Origin: Nocardioides humilatus
Lineage (GTDB): Bacteria > Actinomycetota > Actinomycetes > Propionibacteriales > Nocardioidaceae
DNA length: 64,000 nucleotides
Direction: 5' to 3'
NCBI RefSeq assembly: GCF_008373755.1
Contig: NZ_VUJV01000002.1
Location: forward strand, 62,001-126,000
A model generated the notes under the pieces. It made no database searches. It had not been told where the DNA came from and was given only the letters and a program-made list of their open reading frames with translations. Every line of letters starts with the position of its first letter. Position 1 is the stretch's first letter. A program made the position numbers and the translations under genes. Of this stretch, positions 42,388 to 53,000 are shown one piece after another.

Positions 42388-45300
42388 CTACGGGATGCTG
42401 ATCTTGATGTCTCCCGCATCGGTGGTGGCGGTGTCGGTGCCGGCGCCGCCGTTGGCGGTGTCGTTGCCGTTGACCCCGTCGACCGTGTCGAGGTCGTCCT
42501 GCCCGTTGCCACCGTTGAGGTTGTCGGCTCCGGCGCCACCGGTCATGGTGTCGTCGCCACCGTTGCCCATCATCGTGTCGTCGCCGGCCATGCCGGAGAG
42601 CGTGTCGGCGGTGGTGTGGCCGACGATGTTGTCGCCGCCCGAGCCACCGACGGCCCACTCGAAGCCGATCAGCTTGTCGTTCTCGCCGCCGGCGCCCGAG
42701 CTGGCGACGCCGGTGAGCTTGATCGCGACGGCCGTCGTACGGGCGCCGTAGGTGATCTTGTCGAAGCCGGCGCCGCCCTTGATGACGTCGGTGCCGTTGG
42801 CAGCGTTGCCGTCGTCGACGATGTCGTCGCCGTCACCGGCGAGGATGGTGTCGTTGCCGTTGACGCCCCGCAGGGTGTCGGCACCGCCGACGCCGGCGAG
42901 GTAGTCGTTGCCATCGGCGCCGCTGAGGGTGTCGTTGCCAGCGTTGCCGATCAGCCGGTTGGCGACCGGGCTACCGATGACGGTGTCGTTGCCGCCGCCG
43001 GTGGTGATGTTCTCCACCGACGTCATGACGTAGTCGTTCTCGCCAGCGGCACCGTCGTTGGCGGTGATGTCGATCGTGACGTTGACGTCACCGCTACGAC
43101 CGCCGTAGGAGACCTGGTCGGTGCCGGTGCCACCGTCGAAGACGTCACCGGCGTCCACTGCGGCGGGCTGGGTGATGACGTCGTTGCCGTTCTCACCGAA
43201 CACCTCGTCAGCGCCGGGTCCGTCGTTGACGGCGTCGTTGCCACCCAGACCACAGATGGTGTCGTTGCCACCCTGGCCGACGATGGAGTCCGGACCCGGG
43301 CCACCGACGATCACGTCATTGCCCGGCGTACCGGTCACCGTGCCGTTGCCGAACACCGTGGCGGTCAGCCCGTCACAGGTCGGGACGGACACCAGGTTGA
43401 TGTCGTCGGTCGCGGTCGTGGAGATCGCCCCCGCTGCGCTGCGGTAGTGGACGGAAACGGTCTTGGTGCCGGGGCCGGCAGGCAGGGTCGCCGTACCGGT
43501 TGTGCTGTAGGGCACCCACGGCTCGGAGTCGAAGACGCCGTCGGTCGAGATCTGCATCTCGGTGACCGGGGTGTTGGCCGCGGTCGCCGCGAGGGCCAGG
43601 TCGACGGTGGTGTCGTAGGTCTGCGGGTTGCCACCGTCGACCGATACCGACGCGCCGCTGGGGACGGCGGTGTCGCGGTAGACGGTGTAGCCGCCGCCCG
43701 TCGCGGACTCGTTGAGGATCACGAGTCCGGTCCAGTCGCTCGACGCTGCCGAGTACGTGAGGTACTCGGCGCCGCCGACCCCGGCGCTGTTGCTGGCGGC
43801 GGCGTACTGGGACCGCCCCTGGGTCGTGGTCGCGGCCGTGCCGTCGGACACGTGAGCATGGATCGAGACGTCGATCGTGCCGGAGGGCTGGATCCCGATG
43901 TACTGCGTCTGGCCGCCGGCCACGCTGACGTCGAACGGTTGGATGATGTCTGCGGCGGCGAAGCTGAACGACGCCTGACCGATGCCGATCGACTGGTTGC
44001 CGGTGACTTCCTCGATCGTGTAGGCACCGCTGCCAGTGTAGAGATAGGCCCGCGGGAAGAAGGTCCCCGTGCGGTGGTTGCCATCGACGAGCACGTAGTC
44101 GATCGCCGAGCCGCTGATGACGCTGCTACCCATGAGGGTGGCCATGGCCTCGTCGGAGTAGAGCGCCAGGTCGTAGTCCGCGCCGCCCGGTGGGCGGATC
44201 GCCACGCCACCCCAGTAGATGGACGATGCCGTGTAGGAGTAGCGGTGCGGGCTGGGCTGCACGGCCAGCGACGGGCGCACCAGCTCCTGCGTAGAGGTCA
44301 GCGGGTCGCGGTGGGTGTAGTCGACGGTGTTCTGGAAGAGCGCCGCGCGCGCGAGGTAGCCCTGGTCGCCCTCGCCAGCACGGTCGGTGTTGAAGTACTC
44401 GTTCAACGTGTCGGAGACCTGCTTGCCATACATCGTGGCGTAGATCTCTTCGCTCCCCGAGCCGCCGCCGCCTTCGGTGTAGCGGTCCCACGGGCCTTCG
44501 TTGTTGCTGTCGGACAGGTCGATCAGGGCACCGGCGATCCGACCCTCGGAGGTGTCGCTGTAGGCGCCGGTGTAGGTCGTCCAGCCCTGGTTCTCCAGGT
44601 CGAGCTCGCCACCGTCGGCCCACCGGAAGAAGGGGTCGTTGAGCACCCGGGCAGGCACCCACTCAGCCCACCCCTCGGTCCAGGCGCAGGTCGTCGACGA
44701 CGGTCCGAAGATGTAGTGCGGGTTGCAGTTGGTGACCGGCGGCCAGTCGTCGTCGTACAACGCGTCCATCAGGGCGTGCGCGCCCTCGTGGATCGTGATG
44801 TGGTCGGCGTCCGGGTCGGCCGCAGCGAGGTGGATGTCGTTGGATCCAGTGCTGTAGTAGGTGCCGTCGGTCGAGGTCGGCGTCCAGTTGAGGATCATCT
44901 GGCGGCCCTCGCCGTTGTCGAGGTTCCCGTTGGTCCACTGATAGAGCCGGTTGAGACCGTCGTAGGCGTGCAGTCCGCGGTTGTAGCTGCCGCCGTGGTA
45001 GTTGCTGAACTCGAAGGTGCCGCCCGGGTCCGCGTAGTTGTGGGTGGGCAGGGTGAAGATGATGTTGGTGTTGCTCGCGGCGGTGTCGCGCACCCGCCAC
45101 GCCACGTTGGACGTGATCACCCTGATGTAGACCTCTTGGCCGCCGCCTTCACCGTCGGTGCTCTCGAAGCAGATGTTGTACCTGCCGTCGCCGCCGTTGT
45201 ACGCCGTCGCGAGGAGGTCGTCGGCAACGACGTCGTCGTCCCACACCTCGAGGTAGAGGTTGAAGCCCGGCTGCAGGGTGTTGGTCTCGTCGTAGAAGAA

Positions 45301-46047
45301 GAAGCCTCCGGTCGCGCACGACGCGTTGGGCGCCTGCGGTGACAGCGATCCCGGGCCGCTGAGCGGCGGAGTGATGCGTCGGCCGGCCGGTGCGGACGCC
45401 TGGGGTAGCCGGACGTTGCTGGGCAGGCGTACGGCGCGCAGCCCGCCACGCGGGGAGAGGTTCGTCGGTTGCCCGAGCTGGACGGACAGCTCGTCGCCGC
45501 CGTCGTAGCGGTTGTTGGACGCATCGAGGCGAGCCTGGATGACGCCGAGCCCCGCCTTCGCCCCGGTGACGCGGAACGTGAAGTGGGCGGTCCGGTGTGC
45601 CGTGACGCTGATCGTCCGCGTCATGGCCGACATCTGGCCGACACCGGACGGGCGGCTGCCCGCTGCGGAGAAGCCCGTGGCGCCGGAGGCGCTGAAGCCG
45701 TGGTTGGTCAGGAGTGTGAGCTTGGCGCCCTTGAGGTCCGCGACCGAGGTCACGGCCACGTCGACGGTCGTGGTGCCCTTCAGCGCCGGGGTCGACGATG
45801 TTGAAATCACGACGGAGCTGCACCGGGCGAACTCGTCCTTGGTGTTGTCACCGAGGTTGAGGTCGCAGTCGGGTCCCGCCGGCGCGGCAGGAGCGACCTG
45901 CTGTGGTTTTCCCTTGCCGTGGTGACCCGGATCGGTCTTCCCGATGGCGGACTGCACGAAGGCCGGGGCGATGACCAGGCCGGTGACGGTGAGAAGGGTG
46001 GCGACGGCGCGCTTCGTAGAGCGTCGGCCGGTGGTGGGAGCAGACAT
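42388..46047 (-). CDS. Array copy 5: secreted RTX metalloprotease, intact zinc site
   Basis: 1219 residues from ATG 46047 (RBS ctggagacgca). Signal peptide to about 36; Gly/Lys/Pro linker; Ig-like domain about 60-195 with cysteines in CDLNLGDNTKDEFARCSS; CNA-B-like domain about 250-320 (NLYLEVWDDD...NICFESTDGEGGGQEVYIR). Protease domain about 340-600: HEGAH at 420-424 and TEGWAEW at 457-463, i.e. 33 residues between the second His and the Glu. GRIAGALIDLSDSNN and FQNTVDYTHRDPL follow. Beta-sandwich (about 605-795), Ig-like domain about 800-890, RTX repeats about 900-1219 (42391 to about 43360) with two inserted YGAR-type strands; tail GDIKISIP. Best reading is an exported, calcium-stabilised zinc protease; activity is not proven. 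Confidence 0.92.
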   Translation of the reverse strand: MSAPTTGRRSTKRAVATLLTVTGLVIAPAFVQSAIGKTDPGHHGKGKPQQVAPAAPAGPDCDLNLGDNTKDEFARCSSVVISTSSTPALKGTTTVDVAVTSVADLKGAKLTLLTNHGFSASGATGFSAAGSRPSGVGQMSAMTRTISVTAHRTAHFTFRVTGAKAGLGVIQARLDASNNRYDGGDELSVQLGQPTNLSPRGGLRAVRLPSNVRLPQASAPAGRRITPPLSGPGSLSPQAPNASCATGGFFFYDETNTLQPGFNLYLEVWDDDVVADDLLATAYNGGDGRYNICFESTDGEGGGQEVYIRVITSNVAWRVRDTAASNTNIIFTLPTHNYADPGGTFEFSNYHGGSYNRGLHAYDGLNRLYQWTNGNLDNGEGRQMILNWTPTSTDGTYYSTGSNDIHLAAADPDADHITIHEGAHALMDALYDDDWPPVTNCNPHYIFGPSSTTCAWTEGWAEWVPARVLNDPFFRWADGGELDLENQGWTTYTGAYSDTSEGRIAGALIDLSDSNNEGPWDRYTEGGGGSGSEEIYATMYGKQVSDTLNEYFNTDRAGEGDQGYLARAALFQNTVDYTHRDPLTSTQELVRPSLAVQPSPHRYSYTASSIYWGGVAIRPPGGADYDLALYSDEAMATLMGSSVISGSAIDYVLVDGNHRTGTFFPRAYLYTGSGAYTIEEVTGNQSIGIGQASFSFAAADIIQPFDVSVAGGQTQYIGIQPSGTIDVSIHAHVSDGTAATTTQGRSQYAAASNSAGVGGAEYLTYSAASSDWTGLVILNESATGGGYTVYRDTAVPSGASVSVDGGNPQTYDTTVDLALAATAANTPVTEMQISTDGVFDSEPWVPYSTTGTATLPAGPGTKTVSVHYRSAAGAISTTATDDINLVSVPTCDGLTATVFGNGTVTGTPGNDVIVGGPGPDSIVGQGGNDTICGLGGNDAVNDGPGADEVFGENGNDVITQPAAVDAGDVFDGGTGTDQVSYGGRSGDVNVTIDITANDGAAGENDYVMTSVENITTGGGNDTVIGSPVANRLIGNAGNDTLSGADGNDYLAGVGGADTLRGVNGNDTILAGDGDDIVDDGNAANGTDVIKGGAGFDKITYGARTTAVAIKLTGVASSGAGGENDKLIGFEWAVGGSGGDNIVGHTTADTLSGMAGDDTMMGNGGDDTMTGGAGADNLNGGNGQDDLDTVDGVNGNDTANGGAGTDTATTDAGDIKISIP

Positions 46048-46109
46048 TGCGTCTCCAGGCCTGGAGCGATTAAAGAAAATCTGCACGGCCGATGGACGGC
46101 CGAGATGTC

Positions 46110-46174
46110 CCGAGACGCGCGTTTCTCGGAGCGTATTCCTGCTCTGCCCTCGATGGCATCGCCCGGAGGGATGA
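46110..46174 (-). promoter_or_regulatory. Promoter/leader of array copy 5
   Basis: Minus strand: TCATCC (46169-46174), 33 nt, -10-like TACGCT (46130-46135), 83 nt before the ATG. CCGAGA-N8-TCTCGG (46110-46129) is a perfect dyad immediately after the -10. The box-half-site pair is CATCC-N7-CGATG. Confidence 0.5.
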
Positions 46175-46180
46175 AAAATG

Positions 46181-46216
46181 CACCGGCCCGGCTCCCCACG
46201 GGGAGCCGGGCCGGTG
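46181..46216 (-). terminator. Intrinsic terminator of array copy 6
   Basis: Perfect 17-bp GC-rich inverted repeat (46181-46197 and 46200-46216) starting 9 bp after the copy 6 stop. On the minus strand the stem is followed by CATTTTTC, a five-T run. It is the clearest factor-independent terminator in the window and separates copy 6 from the copy 5 promoter box. Confidence 0.85.
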
Positions 46217-46224
46217 GTCAGGCA

Positions 46225-49200
46225 TCAGGGAATGTTGATCTTGATGTCCCCCGGGTCGGTCGTCGCCGTGTCCGTGCCGGCACCGCCGTTGACGGTGTCG
46301 TTGCCGTTGACGCCATCGACCGAGTTGAGGTCGTCCTGACCGTTGTTTCCGTTCATGACATCGGTCCCAGCGCCGGCGTTGATGATGTCGTTGCCGCCAC
46401 CGCCGGTGATGTTGTCGTCGCCATTGCCGCCCTGGAGCGTGTCAGCGGTCGAGTGTCCGGCGATGGTGTCGCCACCGTCACCGCCGATCGCCCACTGGAA
46501 GCCCAGGATCCTGTCGTTCTCGCCGCCGGCGCCCGAGCCAGCCGTGCCGTTGAGCTTGATCGTCACGGCCGTGGTGCGTGCGCCGTAGGTGATCTTGTTG
46601 AACCCGGTGCCGCCCTTGATCAGGTCGGTGCCGTTGGCGGCGTTGCCCTCGTCGACGGTGTCGTTGCCGTCTCCGGCGAGGATCGTGTCGTTGCCGTTGA
46701 CACCGCGCAGGGTGTCGGCACCGCCGACGCCGGCGAGGTAGTCGTTGCCATCGGCGCCACTGATCGTGTCGTCACCACCGTTGCCGATGAGCCGGTTGGC
46801 CACCGAGCTGCCGACGATGGTGTCGGCGCCACTGCCGGTCGTGATGTTCTCGACGGAGGTCTGGACGAAGTCGTTCTCGCCCGTCGCGCCATCGTTGGCC
46901 GAGGCGTCGATGGTGATGTTGAGCGCCACGCTCCGACCGCCGTAGGACACCTGGTCGGTGCCGGCGCCACCGTCGAAGACGTCACCGTTGTCGGCCGCGG
47001 CCGGCTGGGTGATGACGTCGTTGCCGTTGTCACCGAACACGTGGTCGGCACCCGGGCCGTCGTTGATGGCGTCGTTGCCACCCAGACCGCAGATGGTGTC
47101 GTTGCCACCCTGGGCGACGATCGCGTCCGGACCCGGGCCACCGACGATGACGTCGTTGCCCGGCGTGCCGGTCACCGTGCCGTTGCCGAACACGGTGGCG
47201 GTCAGCCCGTCACAGGTCGGGACGGACACCAGGTTGATGTCGTCGGTCGCCGTGGTCGAGATGGCCCCCGCCGCGCTGCGGTAGCGGACCGACACCGTCT
47301 TGGTGCCGTTGCCCGCCGGCAGCGTCGCCGTACCGGTGGTGCTGTAGGCCACCCACGGCTCGGAGTCGAAGACGCCGTCGGTCGAGATCTGCATCTCGGT
47401 GACCGGGGTGTTGGCCGCGGTCACGCCGAGGGCCAGGTCGACCGTCGTGTCGTAGGTCTGGGCGTTGCCACCGTCGACCGAGACCGAGCCGCCGCTGGGT
47501 GCGGCGTTGTCGCGATAGATGGTGTAGCTGCCTGCGGTGCCGGACGCGTTCGTGAGAACGATGCCGGTCCAGTCGCTGTCGGCGAGGTTGTAGGTCACCT
47601 GCTCCGCGACCCCGGTGCCGCCAGCAAAGCTCGACGCGATCGCCTCAGAACGCCGCTGGGTTGCTCCCGCGAACGTCCCGTCCGAGTCGTGGGCGTAGAG
47701 GTTCACGTCGAGACCTGCGGCCGGGACGACACGGAAGTAGTTCGTCTGGCCACCGGCGACCGACGCGTCGAACGGCCGGATCACGTCGCCGGCTGCGAAC
47801 GATCCGTTCGTCGTGCCCAGGCCGAGCCCGGTGCCACCGGTGAACTCCTCGATCGTGTAGGCAGCGTTGGTGCCACCGAAGTAGAACGCCCTCGGGAAGA
47901 AGGTGCCGGTGCGGTGGTTGCCGTCGACCACGACGTAGTCGATCACGCCGGCTGCACCGGCGCTCGTCGTGAGCAACGTGGCCTGTGCCTCGTCGGAGTA
48001 GAGGCTCAGGTCGTAATCGGAACCTGCGGACGACGGCCGGATCGCGACGCCGCCCCAGAAGACCGAGCCCGCCGAGTAGGAGTAGTTGTGCGGGGTCGGG
48101 GTCTGGTTGAGCCCCGGCCGATCCAGCTCGACGGTGGACGTCAGCGGGTCGCGGTGCGTGTAGTCGATCGTGTTCTGGAAGAGCGCGGCCCGGGCGAGGT
48201 AGCCCTGGTCGCCCTCACCGGCACGGTCGGTGTTGAAGTACTCGTTCAACGTGTCCGAGACCTGCTTGGCATAGAAGGTCGCCATGATCTCCTCGGATGC
48301 AGCAGTGCCGCCACCCTCGGTGTAGCGGTCCCACCAGCCCTCGTTGGCGCTGTCGGAGAGATCGATCAACGCTCCGGCGATGCGACCCTCGGAGGTGTCG
48401 CCGTAGGCACCGGTGAACACGCCCCACGTCGGCGTCTCGAGGTTGAGCGAAGCGCCGTCGGGCCAGCGGTAGTAGGGGTCGTTGAGCACCCGGGCGGGCA
48501 CCCACTCGGCCCAACCCTCGGTCCACGCACAGGTCGTCGACGACGGCGTGAAGATGTTGTGCGGGTTGCAGTTGGTGACCGGCGGCCAGTCGTCGTCGTA
48601 CAACGCGTCCATGAAGGCGTGTGCACCCTCGTGGATCGTCGTGTGGTCGGCGTCCGGGTCGCCCGCTTCGAGGTGGATGTCCTTCGTGACGGTGCTGTAG
48701 TAGGTGCCGTCCGTCGACGTGGGCGTCCAGTTCACGACGATCCCGCGGGTCTCGCCCGGGTTGTCGAGGTAGTTGCCGTTGTTCCACTCGTAGAGCATCG
48801 AGATGCCGTCGTAGGCGTGCAGCGCTCGGTGCTGGGCGTTGTCGGAGGGCTGGAGGAAGCCGAAGTCGTGCGTGCCGCCCGGGTCGGCGTAGTTGAACAC
48901 GCCCGAGACCCACGCCCAGGTGTTGTTGCCCGCCGCGGTGTCGCGGATCCGCCACGCGCTGGCGTCGGTCACGAACCGGATGTAGACCTCCTGGCCCGCG
49001 CCGTTGGAGTCCGAGCTCTCGAAGCACAGGTTGTAGTCACCGTTGACGTTGGCGTAGCCCCACGTCAGCATGTCGTCGCCGTCACCGGCGGGGTCCTGGT
49101 CCCAGACCTGGACGCGGATGTAGCTCGACCCCTGGCTGACGGCGTTCTCGTCGTTGTAGTGGAACGACCCGATGGCGCAGTCGCCGTTGGCGACCTGGGC

Positions 49201-49893
49201 CGGGGGCTTCTTGCCCGAGACCTTGAAGGGCGTCACCTTCTCCCGCGGCGCCTTCGGGGTGCTGGCGGGCACCTTCGACGTGGCGTAGCCGCGGGGAGAC
49301 GCAGGGGCGGTGGCGCCGAGGGCCACGCCGAGCTCGTCGCCGCCGTTGAAGGCGTTGTTGTTGGCATCGAGCGTCGCCTTGATGATGCCCGTGCCGGCCT
49401 TGACTCCGGTCACGTCGATGCTGAAGTGCGAGGTCGCGTCGGCCGTGACGTCGATCGTCCGGGAGACGGCGGAGAGGTCGCCCGCGCCGGAGGCCTGGGT
49501 GCCGGCGTCTGAGAAGCCGTCCGCCCCGGCCAGGGCGAAGCCGTCGTTGAGACCGATGGTCAGGGTCGCATCGCTGAGGTCCTTGACCGAGGTGACGGCG
49601 ACGTCGACGGTGGTCGTCACGCCGAGGCCGGCGGTCGACTCGAAGCTGAGGACGACGTCGGCGCAGTTGGCGAACTCGTCCTCGGCGTGGTCGCCGATGT
49701 TGATGTCACACTCGGGCGCGGCCGGAGCGTCCGCCGCCAGGTGGCCCGGCTTTCCCTTCCCTGGTGGTCCTCCAGGGTCGGGTTGCCCTGACGCGGCCTG
49801 GAGGAAGGCCGGCGCGACGAACATCGCCGTGACGACGGAGAGGGTGGCGGCCGCACGCTTGGTGGAGCTGCGCCTGATGCTTGGAGCGGACAT
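46225..49893 (-). CDS. Array copy 6: secreted RTX metalloprotease, intact zinc site
   Basis: 1222 residues from ATG 49893 (RBS aggagacgcc). Signal peptide to about 35 (FVAPAFLQAASG), GGPPGKGKPG linker, Ig-like domain about 62-200 (ECDINIGDHAEDEFANC). The CNA-B-like domain (about 240-310) differs from other copies in FESSDSNGAGQEVYIRF. Protease domain: HEGAH at 421-425, TEGWAEW at 458-464, GRIAGALIDLSDSAN, FQNTIDYTHRDPL. Ig-like domain and RTX repeats (46228 to about 47195) end GDIKINIP. The start of the RTX part (TCDGLTATVFGNGTVTGTPG) is residue-for-residue the same as in copies 5 and 7, pointing to recent duplication or gene conversion. A strong terminator follows the stop. Confidence 0.92.
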   Translation of the reverse strand: MSAPSIRRSSTKRAAATLSVVTAMFVAPAFLQAASGQPDPGGPPGKGKPGHLAADAPAAPECDINIGDHAEDEFANCADVVLSFESTAGLGVTTTVDVAVTSVKDLSDATLTIGLNDGFALAGADGFSDAGTQASGAGDLSAVSRTIDVTADATSHFSIDVTGVKAGTGIIKATLDANNNAFNGGDELGVALGATAPASPRGYATSKVPASTPKAPREKVTPFKVSGKKPPAQVANGDCAIGSFHYNDENAVSQGSSYIRVQVWDQDPAGDGDDMLTWGYANVNGDYNLCFESSDSNGAGQEVYIRFVTDASAWRIRDTAAGNNTWAWVSGVFNYADPGGTHDFGFLQPSDNAQHRALHAYDGISMLYEWNNGNYLDNPGETRGIVVNWTPTSTDGTYYSTVTKDIHLEAGDPDADHTTIHEGAHAFMDALYDDDWPPVTNCNPHNIFTPSSTTCAWTEGWAEWVPARVLNDPYYRWPDGASLNLETPTWGVFTGAYGDTSEGRIAGALIDLSDSANEGWWDRYTEGGGTAASEEIMATFYAKQVSDTLNEYFNTDRAGEGDQGYLARAALFQNTIDYTHRDPLTSTVELDRPGLNQTPTPHNYSYSAGSVFWGGVAIRPSSAGSDYDLSLYSDEAQATLLTTSAGAAGVIDYVVVDGNHRTGTFFPRAFYFGGTNAAYTIEEFTGGTGLGLGTTNGSFAAGDVIRPFDASVAGGQTNYFRVVPAAGLDVNLYAHDSDGTFAGATQRRSEAIASSFAGGTGVAEQVTYNLADSDWTGIVLTNASGTAGSYTIYRDNAAPSGGSVSVDGGNAQTYDTTVDLALGVTAANTPVTEMQISTDGVFDSEPWVAYSTTGTATLPAGNGTKTVSVRYRSAAGAISTTATDDINLVSVPTCDGLTATVFGNGTVTGTPGNDVIVGGPGPDAIVAQGGNDTICGLGGNDAINDGPGADHVFGDNGNDVITQPAAADNGDVFDGGAGTDQVSYGGRSVALNITIDASANDGATGENDFVQTSVENITTGSGADTIVGSSVANRLIGNGGDDTISGADGNDYLAGVGGADTLRGVNGNDTILAGDGNDTVDEGNAANGTDLIKGGTGFNKITYGARTTAVTIKLNGTAGSGAGGENDRILGFQWAIGGDGGDTIAGHSTADTLQGGNGDDNITGGGGNDIINAGAGTDVMNGNNGQDDLNSVDGVNGNDTVNGGAGTDTATTDPGDIKINIP

Positions 49894-49960
49894 GGCGTCT
49901 CCTGCCCCGAAGGGCGAGTTGAAGGTAGCCCGGCTGCCGAGCGCAACCGGTCGAGTGCCC

Positions 49961-50021
49961 CGAGACACGCTCTCGCGACCCTAGGTCGCCACCTTTACTC
50001 GCGCATCCGTCGGAAGGATGA
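49961..50021 (-). promoter_or_regulatory. Promoter/leader of array copy 6
   Basis: Minus strand: TCATCC (50016-50021), 32 nt, -10-like TAGGGT (49978-49983), 85 nt before the ATG. CATCC-N7-GGATG is perfect (50004-50020). CGAGA-N5-TCTCG (49961-49975) follows the -10, and the -10 itself sits inside GCGACC-N3-GGTCGC (49975-49989). Confidence 0.5.
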
Positions 50022-50031
50022 TTCACGGCCG

Positions 50032-53000
50032 CTACGGGATGCTGATCCGGATGTCGCCGGGGTCGGTCGTCGCCGTGTCGGTGCCGGCCGCGCCGTTGGC
50101 GGTGTCGTTGCCGTTGACGCCGTCGATGGAGTCGAGAGTGTCGTTGCCGTTGCCGCCGTTGAGCGTGTCCGCTCCGGCGCCCCCGTCCACGGTGTCGTTG
50201 CCGCCGTTGCCGTTGAGCGCGTCGTCGCCACCGTTGCCGGTGAGGACGTCGTTGGTGGTGTGACCGACGAGCGTGTCGCCGCCCGAGCCACCGAGCGCCC
50301 ACTGGAACGCGATCACCTTGTCGCTCTCACCGCCGGCACCGGAGTTGGGTGCGCCGGTGAGGCTGATCGTGACGGCCGACGTACGGGTGGCGTAAGTGAT
50401 CTTGTTGAAGCCGGCGCCGCCCTTGATGGTGTCGCTGCCGTTGGGAGCGTTGCCCTCGTCGACGGTGTCGTCGCCGTCACCGCCGAGGAGGGTGTCGTTG
50501 CCGTTGACGCCCCGGAGGGTGTCGGCGCCGCCGACGCCGGCGAGGTAGTCGTTGCCGTCGGCACCGCTGAGGGTGTCGTCACCACCGTTGCCGACGAGCC
50601 GGTTGGCCACTGAGCTGCCGACGATGGTGTCGGCGCCGCCACCGGTCGTGATGTTCTCGACGGAGGTCTGCACGAAGTCGCCTTCGCCCGTCGAGATCGA
50701 ACCGTCGTTGGCGCTGGCGTCGAGGGTGACGCTGACGGCGTCGACGGCGCGGGCGCCGTACGACACCTGGTCGGTGCCGGCACCTCCGTCGAAGATGTCA
50801 CCTCCATCGGAGGTGGCGGGCTGCTTGAAGACGTCGTTGCCGTTGTCGCCGATGACGTGGTCGCCGCCGGGTCCGTCGTTGACGGAGTCGTTGCCACCCA
50901 GACCGCAGATGACGTCATCGCCACCGAGGCCGGAGATGCTGTCCGCGGCCGGGCCGCCGACGATGACGTCGTTGCCCGGCGTGCCGGTCACGGTGCCGTT
51001 GCCGAACACGGTCGCCGTCAACCCGTCACAGGTCGGGACGGGCACCAGGGTGATGTCGTCCGTCGCTGTGGCGGAGATCGCGCCGGCGGCGCTGCGGTAG
51101 CGCACCGACACGGTCTTCGCCCCGTTTCCGGCTGGCACGGTGGCCGTGGCCGAGGTCGAGTAGGCGATCCACGGCTCGGAGTCGAACGCGCCGTCCGTCG
51201 AGATCTGCATCTGGAGCACCGGGGCGTTGGCCGGGACGCCGGCCAGTGACAGGTCAACGTTGGTGTCGTACGTCTGCGCGTTGCCCCCGTCGACCTGGAC
51301 CGTGCCCGTGGGCGCCGCGGTGTCGCGGTAGAGGGTGTAGTCGCCGGCCGTTCCCGACTCGTTGAGGACGACGAGCCCGGTCCAGTCGCCGGTCCCGATC
51401 GTGTAGGAGAGGAACTCGGGCTCACCGGTTCCCGCTGTGGTTCCGGATGCCGCGGCCGCCTGGCGGCTCTGGACCGACCCGGCCGGGGTTCCGTTGGACA
51501 CGTGGGCGTGCAGGGAGACGTTGAGGCCGGGGGTCGGCACGACACCGACGTACTGCGTCACGTTGGCCAGGACGCTGGCGTCGTACGTCTTGATGATGTC
51601 CCCGGCACCGAAGGTGTCGGAGACGCCGCCGATCCCGACGGTGCGATAGCCGGTGTAGGCCTCGATCGCGTACGGCGCCGCGGTGCCTCCGAAGTAGTTC
51701 GCCGACGGGAAGAGGTTGCCGGTGCGGTGGTTGCCGTCCACGACGACGTAGTCGATCGTCGTGCCGCCGGAGGTGCTCGACGCGGCGATCGAGGTGTGTG
51801 CCTCGTCCGCCCAGGCGTACAGGTCGTTGTCGTTCGTCCCGCGCTGCGCGACGCCGCTCCAGAAGAAGTCGTCCGACGTGGTGGCGTAGGAGTAGTTGTG
51901 CGGGTTCGGCTCGACGTTGAGTGCCGGCCGGGTCAGCTCGTAGGTCGAGGTCAACGGGTCTCGACTCGTGTAGTCGATCGTGTTCTGGAAGAGCGCTGCC
52001 CGGGGGAAGTAGCCCTGGAGGCCCTCGCCGGTCCGATCGGTGTTGAAGTACTCGCTGAAGGTGTCGGACACCTGGCCGGCTTCGAGCGTCGCCATGATCG
52101 GCTCGCTCAAGGCGTCGGCCCCGCCTTCGGCGTAGCGGTCCCACGGCGCGTCGTTGGTGCCGTCGGAGAGGTCGATCAGGGAGCCGGCCACCCGGCCCTC
52201 CGAGTCGTCGCCGTAGGCGCTTGTGTGGGTCGTCCAACCTTCGTTCTCGAGGTCGAGCTCCTCGCCGGTCGGCCACCGGTAGAACGGGTCGTCCAGCACC
52301 CGGGCTGGCACCCACTCGGCCCAGCCCTCGGTCCAGGCGCACGTCGTGGACGAATTGCCGAAGATGTAGTGCGGGTTGCAGAGGGTGACCGGCGGCCAGT
52401 CGTCGTTGTAGAGCGCGTCCATCAGTGCGTGCGCGCCCTCATGGATCGTGGTGTGGTCGGCGTCGGGGTCATCGGTGTCGAGGTGGATGTCGTTCGTGCC
52501 GGTGTGGTAGTAGGTGCCGTCGACCGAGGTCGGCGTCCAGTTGACGATCATCTGACGTGAGTCGCCGGGGTTGTCGAGGTAGGTGTTGTAGCCGTAGTGC
52601 CACGTCCACAGTCGTGCGATCCCGTCATAGGCATGCAGGGCGCGGTGCTGGGCGAGGTCGGCGGGCTGCAACGCCCCGAAGTTGTGAGAGCCGCCGCGGT
52701 CGCCGTAGGTGAACACGCCGGACGCCCACGCATAGTCGGTGTTGCTCGCGGCGGTGTTGCGGACGCGCCAGTAGACGCCGTTGGTCACGAACCGGATGTA
52801 GACCTCCTGGCCAGCGGCGCCACCGACGTCGCCGATGTCAGTGCTCTCGAAGCAGAAGCTGTAAGCACCGTCGTCTCCCGCGTAGCCCGTGGCCAGGAGG
52901 TCGTCTCCGCCGATGCTGTCCTGGTCCCAGACCTCCACGCGGATGTAGGCGGACGGCTGGCTGACCGCGTTCTCGTCGTTGAAGCGCCAGGTGCCCGTGG

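Noticed and set aside
38492-42658. Copy 4 extended upstream to a start at 42658
   Set aside because: The added codons cover the leader, the long palindrome and the 3' end of copy 5. The ATG at 42148 has the family RBS and begins a signal peptide aligned with the other copies.
42235-49512. Very long plus-strand open frames opposite the array (1035 and 1197 codons)
   Set aside because: They are antisense to the RTX genes, consist of runs of Val/Ala/Gly/Asp expected from GC-rich complement of repeat codons, have no RBS or domain and differ in extent from copy to copy.
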